13,112 bases of DNA, taken from Planctomycetaceae bacterium UBA2671. Lineage in GTDB: Bacteria; Planctomycetota; Planctomycetia; Planctomycetales; Planctomycetaceae. Position 1 is the first letter of the stretch. The number at the start of each line of letters is the position of its first letter. Where the stretch lies: contig DEML01000012.1 of the NCBI GenBank assembly GCA_002359185.1, positions 1-13,112 on the forward strand, read 5' to 3'. The translations under genes and the position numbers were made by a program. The notes below the pieces were generated by a model, which did no database searches, was not told the origin of the DNA, and worked only from the letters and a program-made list of their open reading frames with translations. Positions 1 to 6,715 of the stretch are shown here, piece after piece.

Positions 1-707
1 CCACCAAACCTGGGTAAGTCCACCATGATGTTTGCTGGCTTTAAGTCACGATGAATAACACCGATCTTATGAGCTTGCTCAAGCCCGAGTGCCAGTTTAC
101 GAATCGTCTTGACGATCTGTCTCTCGGTGTGTTTCTGTTTGGACTTCGTAAAGTCTTTTAGAGGGCGCCCGTCTATGAACGACATCGTGATATAGTGCTG
201 TCCGTCAATCTCACCAACATCGTGTACCGGACAGATGTTTGGACTACGGAGCGTGGCAGAGGCGCGAGCTTCACGATAAAACCGCTCCAGAAGTTCTGCA
301 TCGTCAACGCCATTTCCGACTGCAAACTTCGGAATCTTAAGAGCAACATCACGGTCAAGCTGTGTATCGCGTGCAAGATAGACTGCTCCCATTGCTCCTT
401 GTCCGAGCACTTTATGAATGGTATAGCGACCGAAAGTCGATGGAATTTCGAGTTCGGTCGTCTGCTGACTTGGTTTTGCTGATGGCGCGATCGACGTGTC
501 TGCGGTTTGCAAAGTTTCAACAGCTACGGATCGCTGTAACGCCAAGAGGAGCCGATCCTCGTTCGAGTGAATCGACTCTATGGCATTCTGGCATGTTTCG
601 CACTCATCGAGATGCTCGCCAATAGAGTGAAGTTTGTGCACGTCAACCGCACCCACAGCGAACTTCTTCAGCAGATTTAGATCAGGGCATTTCCTGGTAT
701 CGTTCAT
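1..707 (-). CDS. Serine/threonine protein kinase, N-terminal part (runs off the window)
   Basis: The frame gives 235 residues before the left edge of the window. Residues 29-40 hold an HxxxCxxC pattern (H32, C36, C39) like the anti-sigma-factor zinc finger often found ahead of planctomycete kinase domains. The Hanks-type kinase domain starts near residue 94: glycine-rich loop GQGAMG (102-107), ATP-binding lysine in VALK (K124), the alpha-C glutamate likely E146, and the catalytic loop HRDLKPAN (D221 as base). The DFG region and everything after it are outside the window. The family phosphorylates Ser/Thr on partner proteins; the substrate is unknown. The start at 707 is the first ATG that includes the Cys motif; only a weak AAGAAG precedes it. 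It lies 149 bases after the next upstream gene on the same strand, so co-transcription is possible but not shown. Kinase identity is clear; the zinc-binding role is inferred. Confidence 0.93.
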   Translation of the reverse strand, partial: MNDTRKCPDLNLLKKFAVGAVDVHKLHSIGEHLDECETCQNAIESIHSNEDRLLLALQRSVAVETLQTADTSIAPSAKPSQQTTELEIPSTFGRYTIHKVLGQGAMGAVYLARDTQLDRDVALKIPKFAVGNGVDDAELLERFYREARASATLRSPNICPVHDVGEIDGQHYITMSFIDGRPLKDFTKSKQKHTERQIVKTIRKLALGLEQAHKIGVIHRDLKPANIMVDLPRFG

Positions 708-856
708 TTGCAGACTTCTTATGCGATAACTTCAAAGCATTTCTCGCCGTTTGTCAGTCAATTCGTACTTTGACATAGTTGCGAGTTTGAATTCCGCAAT
801 CGACTTCGTATGTGAACTGGATCAGAAGAATATAGATACTAGAACTTCCAAGGCTC

Positions 857-1420
857 TCACACAACGACACTGATCTGGTTCACTTGAGTTTGTTGAGAAA
901 ATTGAACCACAAGCTCACTAAAAACGTCTTCCCCCATGACGGCGGAAAGCAAAATAAATCGTAGCCCGCTGCCATCATCGAGAGCAAGTTGCAATTCACT
1001 GATTGCATCTCCGTCGCAGTCAGTCGTTCTGACATCGCAGATCGCGACCACCTGCTCCGCGGACGCATACTGCTTTCCTCCACACCATTCGAATGATTCT
1101 AGTTCACGATTCCAGATCAGGACAGGCTGGCGTTGGACAACAAACCAGGTTGCCAGAGCAACAGAACTTGGTCCCAGACTAAAAAACGCCAGACCCGACA
1201 CGGACATCAGCAGGAACGGCAGCCAATTTTGGCAGATCACCCAGGAAGAAACGATCCACAGAACCCCGGCAAATACGGGCAGTGCCTGACCATGTTTCCA
1301 AGATCCTTTTTTCGCCGTGATTACCGCACCCGTTGTCGTTTGACGAACTTCATATTGGCTGAATGAGTGCCAACACGATGCAAGACTGCGGCATTGTTCG
1401 ATGATCGTTTGAAGGTTCAT
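857..1420 (-). CDS. Small membrane protein of unknown function with two transmembrane helices
   Basis: A 187-residue protein. The start at 1420 is chosen because AGGAG sits nine bases upstream; the open frame continues up to a GTG at 1573, but that 51-residue extension has no ribosome binding site and lies in what looks like a spacer. Residues 1-45 are soluble, two hydrophobic stretches follow (about 47-63 and 67-96), separated by a short turn, and a soluble C-terminal domain (about 100-187) looks beta-rich. The segment after the second helix begins with a basic, Gln- and Trp-containing stretch. No catalytic motif is visible and I do not recognise the family. Its position between the kinase gene and the small secreted frames, all on one strand, does not point to a function. 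A cytoplasmic tail on a two-helix anchor is the plain reading. Confidence 0.7.
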   Translation of the reverse strand: MNLQTIIEQCRSLASCWHSFSQYEVRQTTTGAVITAKKGSWKHGQALPVFAGVLWIVSSWVICQNWLPFLLMSVSGLAFFSLGPSSVALATWFVVQRQPVLIWNRELESFEWCGGKQYASAEQVVAICDVRTTDCDGDAISELQLALDDGSGLRFILLSAVMGEDVFSELVVQFSQQTQVNQISVVV

Positions 1421-1573
1421 GTTTGAATCTCCTAAAAAAGTGTCGTTCTTCCAGATGATGTCCAGTTCGTGGATAACGAGCACGGTGCCAGGCCGTTCAA
1501 ATGACGTGGAATTCAGCAAGACTGTTGCTGCTTTCAAATTCCCTTGCTGCCAAATCCCGGAGAACACCGCCAC

Positions 1574-1990
1574 CTATCGAGGAACCAACTCCCATTTGAA
1601 CGGTTTTTTTGTTGCAAAAAGCAAGCATTGCTCGACTCTGTTATCTGGCATCCGAAAGTCGATCCCAATTGACAATTTTGGATATGCTCTGCTTGTGAAT
1701 GCCACTGCATCGGATTGGCGGATGATTTCGTCGCCATTACCACTCTTTGTGAGCTTATGAATAATAAACACGTGATCGCGTCTACCGTTACCTTTTCCAA
1801 GCGGTTGCGTTGCGAGCGTGATCTCATCGGTTCCCTCTGTTGGGCCCATTGTCAGATAGGGAGTTGATTGCTCGCGAACACTTCTGTCGATGGGAGAGAG
1901 CGTGACCATATCTCCATCTCGAACCGGAATGTAATTATACTTTTCTAAATCTCGCAAATCTGGCTTCGCCGTAAGCTCTACAGACCACAT
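1574..1990 (-). CDS. Unrecognised 138-residue frame, in frame with and directly after the secreted protein at 1991-2215
   Basis: The ATG at 1990 directly follows the TAA of the upstream frame with no gap and in the same reading frame, so this may be the distal part of one interrupted gene rather than a gene of its own. It has no signal peptide. Its ATG has no ribosome binding site of its own apart from sequence inside the upstream frame. Sequence texture is of short strands: a segment GDMVTLSP, then PYLTMGP, and later an EIIRQSDAVAF segment followed by a C-terminal FKWELVPR. Together with the WSVEL at its start, the spaced Trp-ending repeats resemble a beta-trefoil (ricin- or fascin-like) fold. 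That is an impression from pattern only. If so, the first trefoil repeat is in the upstream frame and the remaining ones are here. Confidence 0.5.
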   Translation of the reverse strand: MWSVELTAKPDLRDLEKYNYIPVRDGDMVTLSPIDRSVREQSTPYLTMGPTEGTDEITLATQPLGKGNGRRDHVFIIHKLTKSGNGDEIIRQSDAVAFTSRAYPKLSIGIDFRMPDNRVEQCLLFATKKPFKWELVPR

Positions 1991-2215
1991 TTATTCGGCC
2001 TTATTACTCAAATACATCCTGGCCCCCTGGTCTGCATCGCCTTTGGTCGGCTCGTTGAAATAGGCTCGGCGTTGATCACCGACTGGGTCATAGGTCCGGA
2101 TCATTAAATTCGAAATGCCGCTTTTGATTTCGAACTGTGCTTGAGTCTGCGATGCCCCAGCGATTGAAAAAATTATCGCGGCCATAATCAATCCTGTCAG
2201 TTTCGTCTTTCGCAT
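1991..2215 (-). CDS. Small secreted protein, possibly the 5' half of an interrupted gene
   Basis: Encodes 74 residues. Residues 1-27 form a clear signal peptide: basic start MRKTK, hydrophobic core LIMAAIIFSIAGA, and a likely signal peptidase I site after TQA. AAGGTG about seven bases ahead of the ATG supports the start. The mature part is only about 47 residues, short for a folded exported protein, and its stop codon TAA is immediately followed by an in-frame ATG opening the next frame (1574-1990). The simplest reading is one secreted protein of about 213 residues split by a nonsense mutation. Other readings are stop-start translational coupling or occasional readthrough. I do not recognise the family; see the neighbouring frame for the beta-trefoil impression. 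Confidence 0.6.
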   Translation of the reverse strand: MRKTKLTGLIMAAIIFSIAGASQTQAQFEIKSGISNLMIRTYDPVGDQRRAYFNEPTKGDADQGARMYLSNKAE

Positions 2216-2391
2216 TGTATTTCACCTTGAATAAGAATTCGTGTGTTAAAAATGGTCCTGCTGACCACATAAAGAACTAACGAATTGCGCTTACACGGAA
2301 TTTGGAGGATCTCAAAAATATTTCAGCAACCAACTGAAGAGCAGTTCCACGATTGACGCTTCGTCGGTAAGGAACCCAGTAAATTGATTAG

Positions 2392-2520
2392 TACCGATCT
2401 CGGAGTATTGGAGCAGAATATTTTGACGGGACCAAACCCCAACCATATTCAGAAATTATCGCAGCTTACCGTTTTAAGCGTTACGAAGCCCGATTCGAGG
2501 AAGACCCACCTCTCCCATAA
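2392..2520 (+). pseudogene. Possible C-terminal gene remnant, no start codon
   Basis: After a TAG at 2389-2391 a plus-strand frame stays open for 42 codons to a TAA, with no ATG. Its composition looks coding, with a charged helix-like stretch (SEIIAAYRFKRYEARFEED) ending in PPLP. It could be the tail of a gene whose front has been lost. A 44-residue minus-strand frame (2312-2446, ATG at 2446, no ribosome binding site) overlaps it and also looks partly protein-like, so chance cannot be excluded. No family recognised. Confidence 0.2.
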
Positions 2521-2611
2521 GTAATAAGAGTGTGAGAAACAGTGAATCTCGATTGATCAATGTGAATCACGGATTGCCGAATTCAAAGAACATTTCTCAT
2601 AGGCCGCGGTG

Positions 2612-2646
2612 TAAATATAAAAAGGCAGGCCCGTTGTGGACCTGCC
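2612..2646 (-). terminator. Rho-independent terminator of the 2673-3098 gene
   Basis: Read on the minus strand, GGCAGGTCC and GGGCCTGCC pair over nine positions (one G-T) around a five-base loop (2624-2646), followed by TTTTTATATTT. It starts 26 bases after the stop codon of the minus-strand gene, the expected place, and supports that this gene is or was transcribed. Confidence 0.85.
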
Positions 2647-2672
2647 AAGCAATCGTGACAGGTAAGTTATTG

Positions 2673-3098
2673 TTACTTGATAGCTCCCAGGACCGAGCCG
2701 ACAGCCTGCAAATAATTGATGTAAGTCTCAGCGACCCACTTGCCTTCTTTAAGCACTTCCCGCAGAGTATTCTCCGTAGAGTACTGATTATTCGTAAGTT
2801 CGAATCGAGGCCCGGTTTCGTCGATTATCATTTTCGCGTGAAAATCATTATCTGGAATCTGCTGTCTGGCAATCGTCTCTCCCGTCTTATCATTTTCAAA
2901 CTCAATCCAGTTCTTTCCCCCATTCTCTGTTGTATAAAAGTTGACGATTTTCTCTTTGTCTAAAGAGAATGATTTGTAGTGCTTCCCTTGATAGAACCAA
3001 GGAATGGCACACCATTGCAATACGAAGAGATCGCACATGGAGCGTGACCACCTGCCGCCAATTCGGGAGGAGCCTGATGAAGTGGAGACAATTTCCAT
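2673..3098 (-). CDS. Hypothetical protein, probably with an altered 5' end
   Basis: The frame is 141 residues. From about residue 36 on (WFYQGKHYKSF) the sequence looks like a normal soluble protein with strands such as KIVNFYTTENGG and WIEFEND, then a C-terminal segment with LREVLKEGKWVAETYINYL and a small-residue end. The first 35 residues (Ser/Arg-rich, then MCDLFVLQWC) look unlike it and overlap, on the opposite strand, a coding-like remnant at 3037-3165. Internal ATG at about residue 21 (position 3038) is the only other Met start before the convincing part. No ribosome binding site decides the start. A perfect terminator 26 bases past the stop supports the 3' end. I do not recognise a family. 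The gene may be the 3' part of a longer one cut by a rearrangement around 3000-3040. Confidence 0.5.
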   Translation of the reverse strand: MEIVSTSSGSSRIGGRWSRSMCDLFVLQWCAIPWFYQGKHYKSFSLDKEKIVNFYTTENGGKNWIEFENDKTGETIARQQIPDNDFHAKMIIDETGPRFELTNNQYSTENTLREVLKEGKWVAETYINYLQAVGSVLGAIK

Positions 3099-3165
3099 CG
3101 ATCAGATTGAGGTTAAGAAATACGTCGGCGGATTGATCAAGTCGTTTGAGCGGAAGGTGGCTTGA
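3037..3165 (+). pseudogene. Short coding-like remnant, 42 residues
   Basis: ATG at 3037 opens a 42-residue frame: an acidic, Pro-containing start (PPIREEPDEVET) followed by SIDQIEVKKYVGGLIKSFE and a basic end, then TGA. It reads like the C-terminal tail of a larger protein. The frame stays open only to a TAG at 2992-2994, and there is no ribosome binding site. It overlaps the odd 5' end of the minus-strand gene at 2673-3098. Best explained as a fragment left after deletion or inversion; a small free-standing gene is less likely. Family not recognised. Confidence 0.3.
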
Positions 3166-3248
3166 GCGGCCATTTCATGAATTTCGCTAGCTATTGATGT
3201 GTCAATATCTTTCGCTTCATAAAAACAAAATCCTCAACGAGTAAACGA

Positions 3249-3267
3249 CCACGGCTATAAGCCGTGG
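3249..3267. repeat. Subterminal hairpin at the tnpA 3' side of the IS
   Basis: CCACGGC, five-base loop TATAA, GCCGTGG: seven perfect pairs. Imperfect or perfect hairpins near the ends are the TnpA recognition structures of IS200/IS605 elements on single-stranded DNA. Assignment to this role rests on position. Confidence 0.7.
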
Positions 3268-3284
3268 CTTTGGCCTACCCGTAA

Positions 3285-3315
3285 AGCGGGGCGTTATCAT
3301 ATGGAAAGCCCCGCT
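3285..3315 (-). terminator. Hairpin after tnpA, possible terminator
   Basis: AGCGGGGC (3285-3292) and GCCCCGCT (3308-3315) form eight pairs around a 15-base loop, starting 21 bases after the tnpA stop. On the minus strand only TTT follows, so termination would be weak. It may instead be part of the IS end structure. Confidence 0.4.
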
Positions 3316-3335
3316 GGGGCTAGTTGCTGAAATTG

Positions 3336-3758
3336 TTAATCAAACAGTTGACCTTGACCACGATCCCAATGATCCTGTTCGCGAATATACTTCCGAACCG
3401 TGGCTTCGTCACGACCAACCGTGCTTACCCAATTACCGGGTGCCCAAAAGTGCAAACCCGTCATTCTTCGCTCATACAACAATTCGCGATGGATTCGCAC
3501 AGCACTTTTCCCTTTCATAAACCCGACGGCGTAGGCAACCGAGTATTTGGGAGGTATTTTGATACACAGATGAATGTGATCAGACATCGCGTGTCCTTCT
3601 AGAACATCGATGCCTTTTTGCGTTCACAAATCTCGAAGTATTTTTCCAATTCCTGTTCTGAGTTTTCCATAGATGACCTTTCTGCGATACTTGGGGATAA
3701 ATACAATGTGATACTTGCACTCCCAACGGACGTGCGACATCGAATCAAAGTTTTCCAT
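3336..3758 (-). pseudogene. tnpA: IS200-type Y1 transposase, interrupted by an in-frame TGA
   Basis: Read through the stop, this is a 140-residue protein of normal length for TnpA of IS200. The N-terminal part starts MENFDSMSHVRWECKYHIVF and contains IPKYRRKVIYG, both typical. A TGA at 3624-3626 (codon 45, after LRDL) interrupts it where relatives usually have Arg or another residue; CGA to TGA is a single C-to-T change. The frame is unchanged after it: EGHAMSDHIHL carries the HUH metal-binding pair (H-I-H), then IPPKYSV, KGKSAV, HFWAPGNWVSTVG, and the catalytic tyrosine in VRKYIREQ. The enzyme cuts and rejoins single-stranded ends through a 5'-phosphotyrosine. An ATG (3587) just before the HUH motif could restart translation and give an 83-residue C-terminal half with both catalytic motifs, but without the N-terminal strand it is unlikely to fold. 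AGGAG at 3768-3772 precedes the ATG at 3758. Confidence 0.93.
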
Positions 3759-3806
3759 ATGCTCTTTCTCCTGAGCCTGGTAGGGCTTTCCGGGAAAGAG
3801 CATATG
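3756..3806 (-). promoter_or_regulatory. Hairpin enclosing the tnpA start codon
   Basis: CATATGCTCTTTC (3756-3768) and GAAAGAGCATATG (3794-3806) are a perfect 13-bp inverted repeat with a 25-base loop. In the tnpA transcript one arm contains the ATG and the bases between it and the AGGAG, with AGGAG at the edge of the stem. Such folding should block ribosome entry. In IS200 a leader stem-loop that occludes the ribosome binding site is known to keep transposase synthesis very low; the same role here is inferred from position. Confidence 0.75.
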
Positions 3807-3837
3807 TTATTCACGCCGGATCGGCAGAGCCTTTCAG

Positions 3838-3849
3838 GGTCGCACGACC
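3838..3849. repeat. Subterminal hairpin at the tnpA 5' side of the IS
   Basis: GGTCG, two-base loop CA, CGACC, followed by TAGGCCGTGGGTTTAG near the likely element end. It is the counterpart of the hairpin at 3249-3267. Confidence 0.55.
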
Positions 3850-3947
3850 GTAGGCCGTGGGTTTAGAACTTACTAAACCATCCATGCAGACAGTGTACAG
3901 GATGCCTTAAAGTTGTGTAGATACCGATGGCTGAAGCCGGTAGTCGT

Positions 3948-6494
3948 TTAGTTTCTATCAGTTGTGACGAATAGTGAACGGAATAGTAGTGAGAAAGTCG
4001 CTTGAGACCAGGCTCGATAATGGGGGCGAAAGCCAAACAGGTGCACATCTCCTTCGCCATAGGGACAGACGGCCCAAGCCATTTGATCGTGAATGATTTC
4101 TTCTTTCGCGATGTACCCCGAGTACAGAACGCGCGTGGGGGCATATTTCAGCAAAGTCGTAACGGCCTCGGGTTTGAGTTCTACATCTTTCAGTTCTTCC
4201 TTGTTTTTCACTCGCCATGCTGTCGACTTCGCAAAGTAAACTGCAATATCTGGAGGTAGTCCAGCCGTGAAGGGATGCTCCTCAAAGACACCACGCAGGA
4301 CACTCCCTGGACATGAGAATTCCTTGGCTGATTTTTCTTCAGTGACATCCACGAGTGGAAGTTGAAGAAGGTCAATCATCCAGTTGCTCGCATCATCAAA
4401 GGCGATAACTCGTCCCCCTTGTCGAACGAAACGTTCGAGGGCAATTGCTCCCTCTGGCTCCAGTCCCTCGTTAAACTGAGGTGGAGAAGGCTCCGGTTTG
4501 CGACCATGATTTAATTGAACTTTCGTGACATCAGGGATAATTATGACATCCACGAGATCCTCTAATCTCCCGGCTCGAATCGTCTCGTTTCGAAGTGTCT
4601 GGAAGGGGATCTCAAATTCATCGAGAACCCACCGCAGCCAACCCTCATCCATACTTCCTGTCCACGGGGCATACACACCAATTCGTGGAACGCTGCGAAT
4701 GGGAAGTGTGTCTTCTTCAAGTTCTGCACCCGGAAGAATAAGTCCGACGCTTGCTCCTTTCACAACGAATCGATGTTCAATTCCAGCTTGCAAACTGTTG
4801 ATCAGCTTAGTCCAGCTACCACTGTCGAGAGAGGAAAGGGCGTTGCTGGCAGAGGGATCGGCCAGACGTTTGTCACCTGGAAACTCTGTTGTCGACGCTC
4901 CTGAATTTGAGAGCAGCGACACGTTCGCCTGAAAGTCATGATTGACAGTAACGCGATGGACTCCCATCAGTAATGGAATCGTCCAGCCTGAAACATCGTA
5001 GGGAGCACTTCCCTCTGGGAATTTCTGGAGTTCAAACAGATCTTTAACGTAATTGCCGTATGGTTGATCACGCCAGATGATGAGTGTGCCGGGAGGGTAA
5101 GTTCGCCCATCTGCCATAAACTCTGCCTCGGCTTTGCTCACTTCGACACCAGAAGCCATCAGGATATCGGCAAGACGCCGGACGGCATGCAGGTCACGAT
5201 TTTCAATTGTTATCAGCCAGGCACGAGGGCCGCCGGCTTTTCCAGAGGCGATACTTCGCTCGGCTGCCTCCATGGCATTTCTCAACCAGAACTCCGGTTC
5301 TCGATTGATGCTCGCCAGAAGTGAACGTCCGAACGAAAGTTCGTACTTAACAATATCATTCAATCGCCACCATCCGCCCGGCCACGGCTGAATAAAACTG
5401 TTGGAGGGCTGATATTTCTTTTGCCCCAGAGGATCCCCAAGCACGGTTTCTTCCTGAAAGACTGGCGAGGCGATCTTAACCGAAGCTGCTTCGGTCAAAA
5501 TTCCGATTGTGTTATGACGCGCAGGCACACTTCGGTTACCACCGTTCCACCAGTTGTCATAAGAAACTCCGGTAGCGATTCCATTTAACCCTTCCCGTTG
5601 CATATCCATTACCGCCCGAGTTCCCAGCACATTGATGCCTGCGACGATGCCGGGGTCGAGGTTCGGATTTAACGGGTCTCGATAAGGAGGTACAAAAAAA
5701 CGTTCCCGCGAATTCCCCTGTTGATGAACATCCCACAGGATTTGAGGAAACCACTCCTGGTACATGAGCCCGGTTAGATGTCGGGTTTCGGCTTGAGTGA
5801 GCATAAACCAGTCCCGGTTATTGTCGTGACCTGTGTAGTATTGATAGAGTTTAGTCATCGACGTTCCCTCAAAGGGAGTGAAAACGTGTTCGCGATACCA
5901 TTGCACAACATGATCAACGCCATCTGGATTCAATGACGGAGTAATCACGACGACGATATTTTCTCGAGCGGAACGGAACGGTTCTTCTTCAGAGGTGGCC
6001 AGCTGCCAGGCGAACTGCATCCCCATCTCTGTGGCGGCTGCCTCCGTCGCATGCATGGTTGGTGTCACGAAAAGAACGACTTTCCCTTCATTGATGGCCC
6101 ATTGCTTTTCTTCGTCTGATCGGTTTCGGGGATCTGCTACAATGCTGGTTTGCTTCTTGATCTCATCCAGATTTTCCAGATTGGTCTTACTGGAAATAAT
6201 GGCGATTAAAAACTCGCGTCCTTCCGTCGTCTTCCCGACTTCTCTCAATAAAACATTTTCACTCTGATCAGCAAGTTGACGGTAGTAGTCGCTGACCGTG
6301 GGCCAATCCGCGAGTTTAAAATCCGTTCCGACTGGACGTCGCAAATAGTCTTCGGGACTTCTTACCCCATCAGATTGAACCGGTTCCTGTGCATAAACTT
6401 GATTTGCAGACAGTACAAGGCTCGACACCAATGAGACGGTTAAACAAAGCGGGAGCATTAAGCGATTAAACACATTCACATCCAGGCTATTCAT
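3948..6494 (-). CDS. Secreted M14-family zinc carboxypeptidase with C-terminal amidotransferase-like domain
   Basis: Encodes 848 residues. A signal peptide covers about residues 1-35, with a hydrophobic core from Met13 and a likely cut after VYA. The M14 domain spans about 60-345 with all key residues: zinc ligands H148 and E151 in MHATE, H257 in WDVHQQG, substrate-binding N226-R227 in DNNRDW, and the catalytic glutamate E335 in GILTEAAS. It should release C-terminal residues or act on amide-linked peptides outside the cytoplasm. From about 610 to 848 a class I glutamine-amidotransferase-like fold appears likely (GVYAPWTGSMDEGWLRWVL, then FVRQGGRVIAFDD), with no obvious Cys nucleophile, as in large M14 proteins of this kind. 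No Shine-Dalgarno sequence is visible before either ATG 6494 or the ATG of Met13 (6458). Its transcription is separate from the operon at 6716-8231, which ends in a terminator. The IS lies just past its stop. Confidence 0.93.
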   Translation of the reverse strand: MNSLDVNVFNRLMLPLCLTVSLVSSLVLSANQVYAQEPVQSDGVRSPEDYLRRPVGTDFKLADWPTVSDYYRQLADQSENVLLREVGKTTEGREFLIAIISSKTNLENLDEIKKQTSIVADPRNRSDEEKQWAINEGKVVLFVTPTMHATEAAATEMGMQFAWQLATSEEEPFRSARENIVVVITPSLNPDGVDHVVQWYREHVFTPFEGTSMTKLYQYYTGHDNNRDWFMLTQAETRHLTGLMYQEWFPQILWDVHQQGNSRERFFVPPYRDPLNPNLDPGIVAGINVLGTRAVMDMQREGLNGIATGVSYDNWWNGGNRSVPARHNTIGILTEAASVKIASPVFQEETVLGDPLGQKKYQPSNSFIQPWPGGWWRLNDIVKYELSFGRSLLASINREPEFWLRNAMEAAERSIASGKAGGPRAWLITIENRDLHAVRRLADILMASGVEVSKAEAEFMADGRTYPPGTLIIWRDQPYGNYVKDLFELQKFPEGSAPYDVSGWTIPLLMGVHRVTVNHDFQANVSLLSNSGASTTEFPGDKRLADPSASNALSSLDSGSWTKLINSLQAGIEHRFVVKGASVGLILPGAELEEDTLPIRSVPRIGVYAPWTGSMDEGWLRWVLDEFEIPFQTLRNETIRAGRLEDLVDVIIIPDVTKVQLNHGRKPEPSPPQFNEGLEPEGAIALERFVRQGGRVIAFDDASNWMIDLLQLPLVDVTEEKSAKEFSCPGSVLRGVFEEHPFTAGLPPDIAVYFAKSTAWRVKNKEELKDVELKPEAVTTLLKYAPTRVLYSGYIAKEEIIHDQMAWAVCPYGEGDVHLFGFRPHYRAWSQATFSLLFRSLFVTTDRN

Positions 6495-6640
6495 ACTGTG
6501 TAGATTCCGATTTAATGATTTTGACTGAGGTACAACTGAGATAAAGAGATAACTATCGACAAGAGCAAGTTTTTCTCGAATTCAAATTGGAATTAAACTT
6601 ATCAGGATACCCAGATCGTTCTCACCGATCCCGCATCACT

Positions 6641-6680
6641 AAAAGAAAACGCTCTCGGTTGAATTCAATCGAGAGCGTTT
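6641..6680 (-). terminator. Rho-independent terminator of the DUF1559/lipoprotein operon
   Basis: AAACGCTCTCG (6647-6657) and CGAGAGCGTTT (6670-6680) are perfect 11-bp arms; the inner bases around GAATTC can extend the stem with one G-T pair. On the minus strand the hairpin is followed by TCTTTT after the arm's own T run. It starts 36 bases past the stop of the lipoprotein gene. Confidence 0.88.
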
Positions 6681-6715
6681 CGAATCATTGTGAGAGTCGA
6701 ATTTGAGTTTCCAGA

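Larger units (their letters stand above)
2216..2672. other. 457-base stretch without a convincing complete gene
   Basis: Between the secreted small protein and the gene at 2673 there is no complete gene I can support. It contains a terminator (2612-2646) and a pair of short, mutually overlapping coding-like frames on opposite strands (2312-2446 minus, 2392-2520 plus), only one of which could be a real remnant. The promoter for the 2215 gene must lie in the left part, but no clear -35/-10 pair stands out. Confidence 0.6.
3245..3868 (-). mobile_element. IS200-type insertion sequence (IS200/IS605 family), tnpA only
   Basis: About 620 bases, the size expected for a tnpA-only member. The single gene encodes a Y1 (HUH) transposase. 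Both ends carry subterminal hairpins rather than terminal inverted repeats, as in this family: CCACGGC/GCCGTGG at 3249-3267 on one side and GGTCG/CGACC at 3838-3849 on the other. A related motif, GCCGTGGCTTT and GCCGTGGGTTT, occurs at both ends (3261-3271 and 3854-3864). No tnpB is present. Exact ends and cleavage sites cannot be fixed without a related copy. It sits just past the 3' end of the M14 gene, a typical harmless landing place. Since tnpA is interrupted, movement would need a transposase from another copy. Confidence 0.85.

Noticed and set aside
732..776. 14-residue frame just upstream of the kinase gene, a possible leader peptide
   Set aside because: It has no ribosome binding site and no attenuator hairpin; too short to support.
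1421..1573. Upstream extension of the small membrane protein to a GTG at 1573
   Set aside because: The AGGAG ahead of the ATG at 1420 decides the start, and the extra 51 residues lack a ribosome binding site and protein-like character.
2312..2446. 44-residue minus-strand frame
   Set aside because: Partly protein-like but without ribosome binding site, and it overlaps another coding-like frame on the other strand; at most one is real.
2532..2963. Plus-strand 143-residue open frame
   Set aside because: It runs opposite the minus-strand gene, crosses that gene's terminator, and has no recognisable features.
3336..3587. Separate 83-residue gene for the transposase C-terminal half
   Set aside because: It is the same frame as the N-terminal half with only one stop between, so an interrupted tnpA explains it better.
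3618..3866. Plus-strand frame across the IS left part
   Set aside because: It is antisense to tnpA and its regulatory hairpin.
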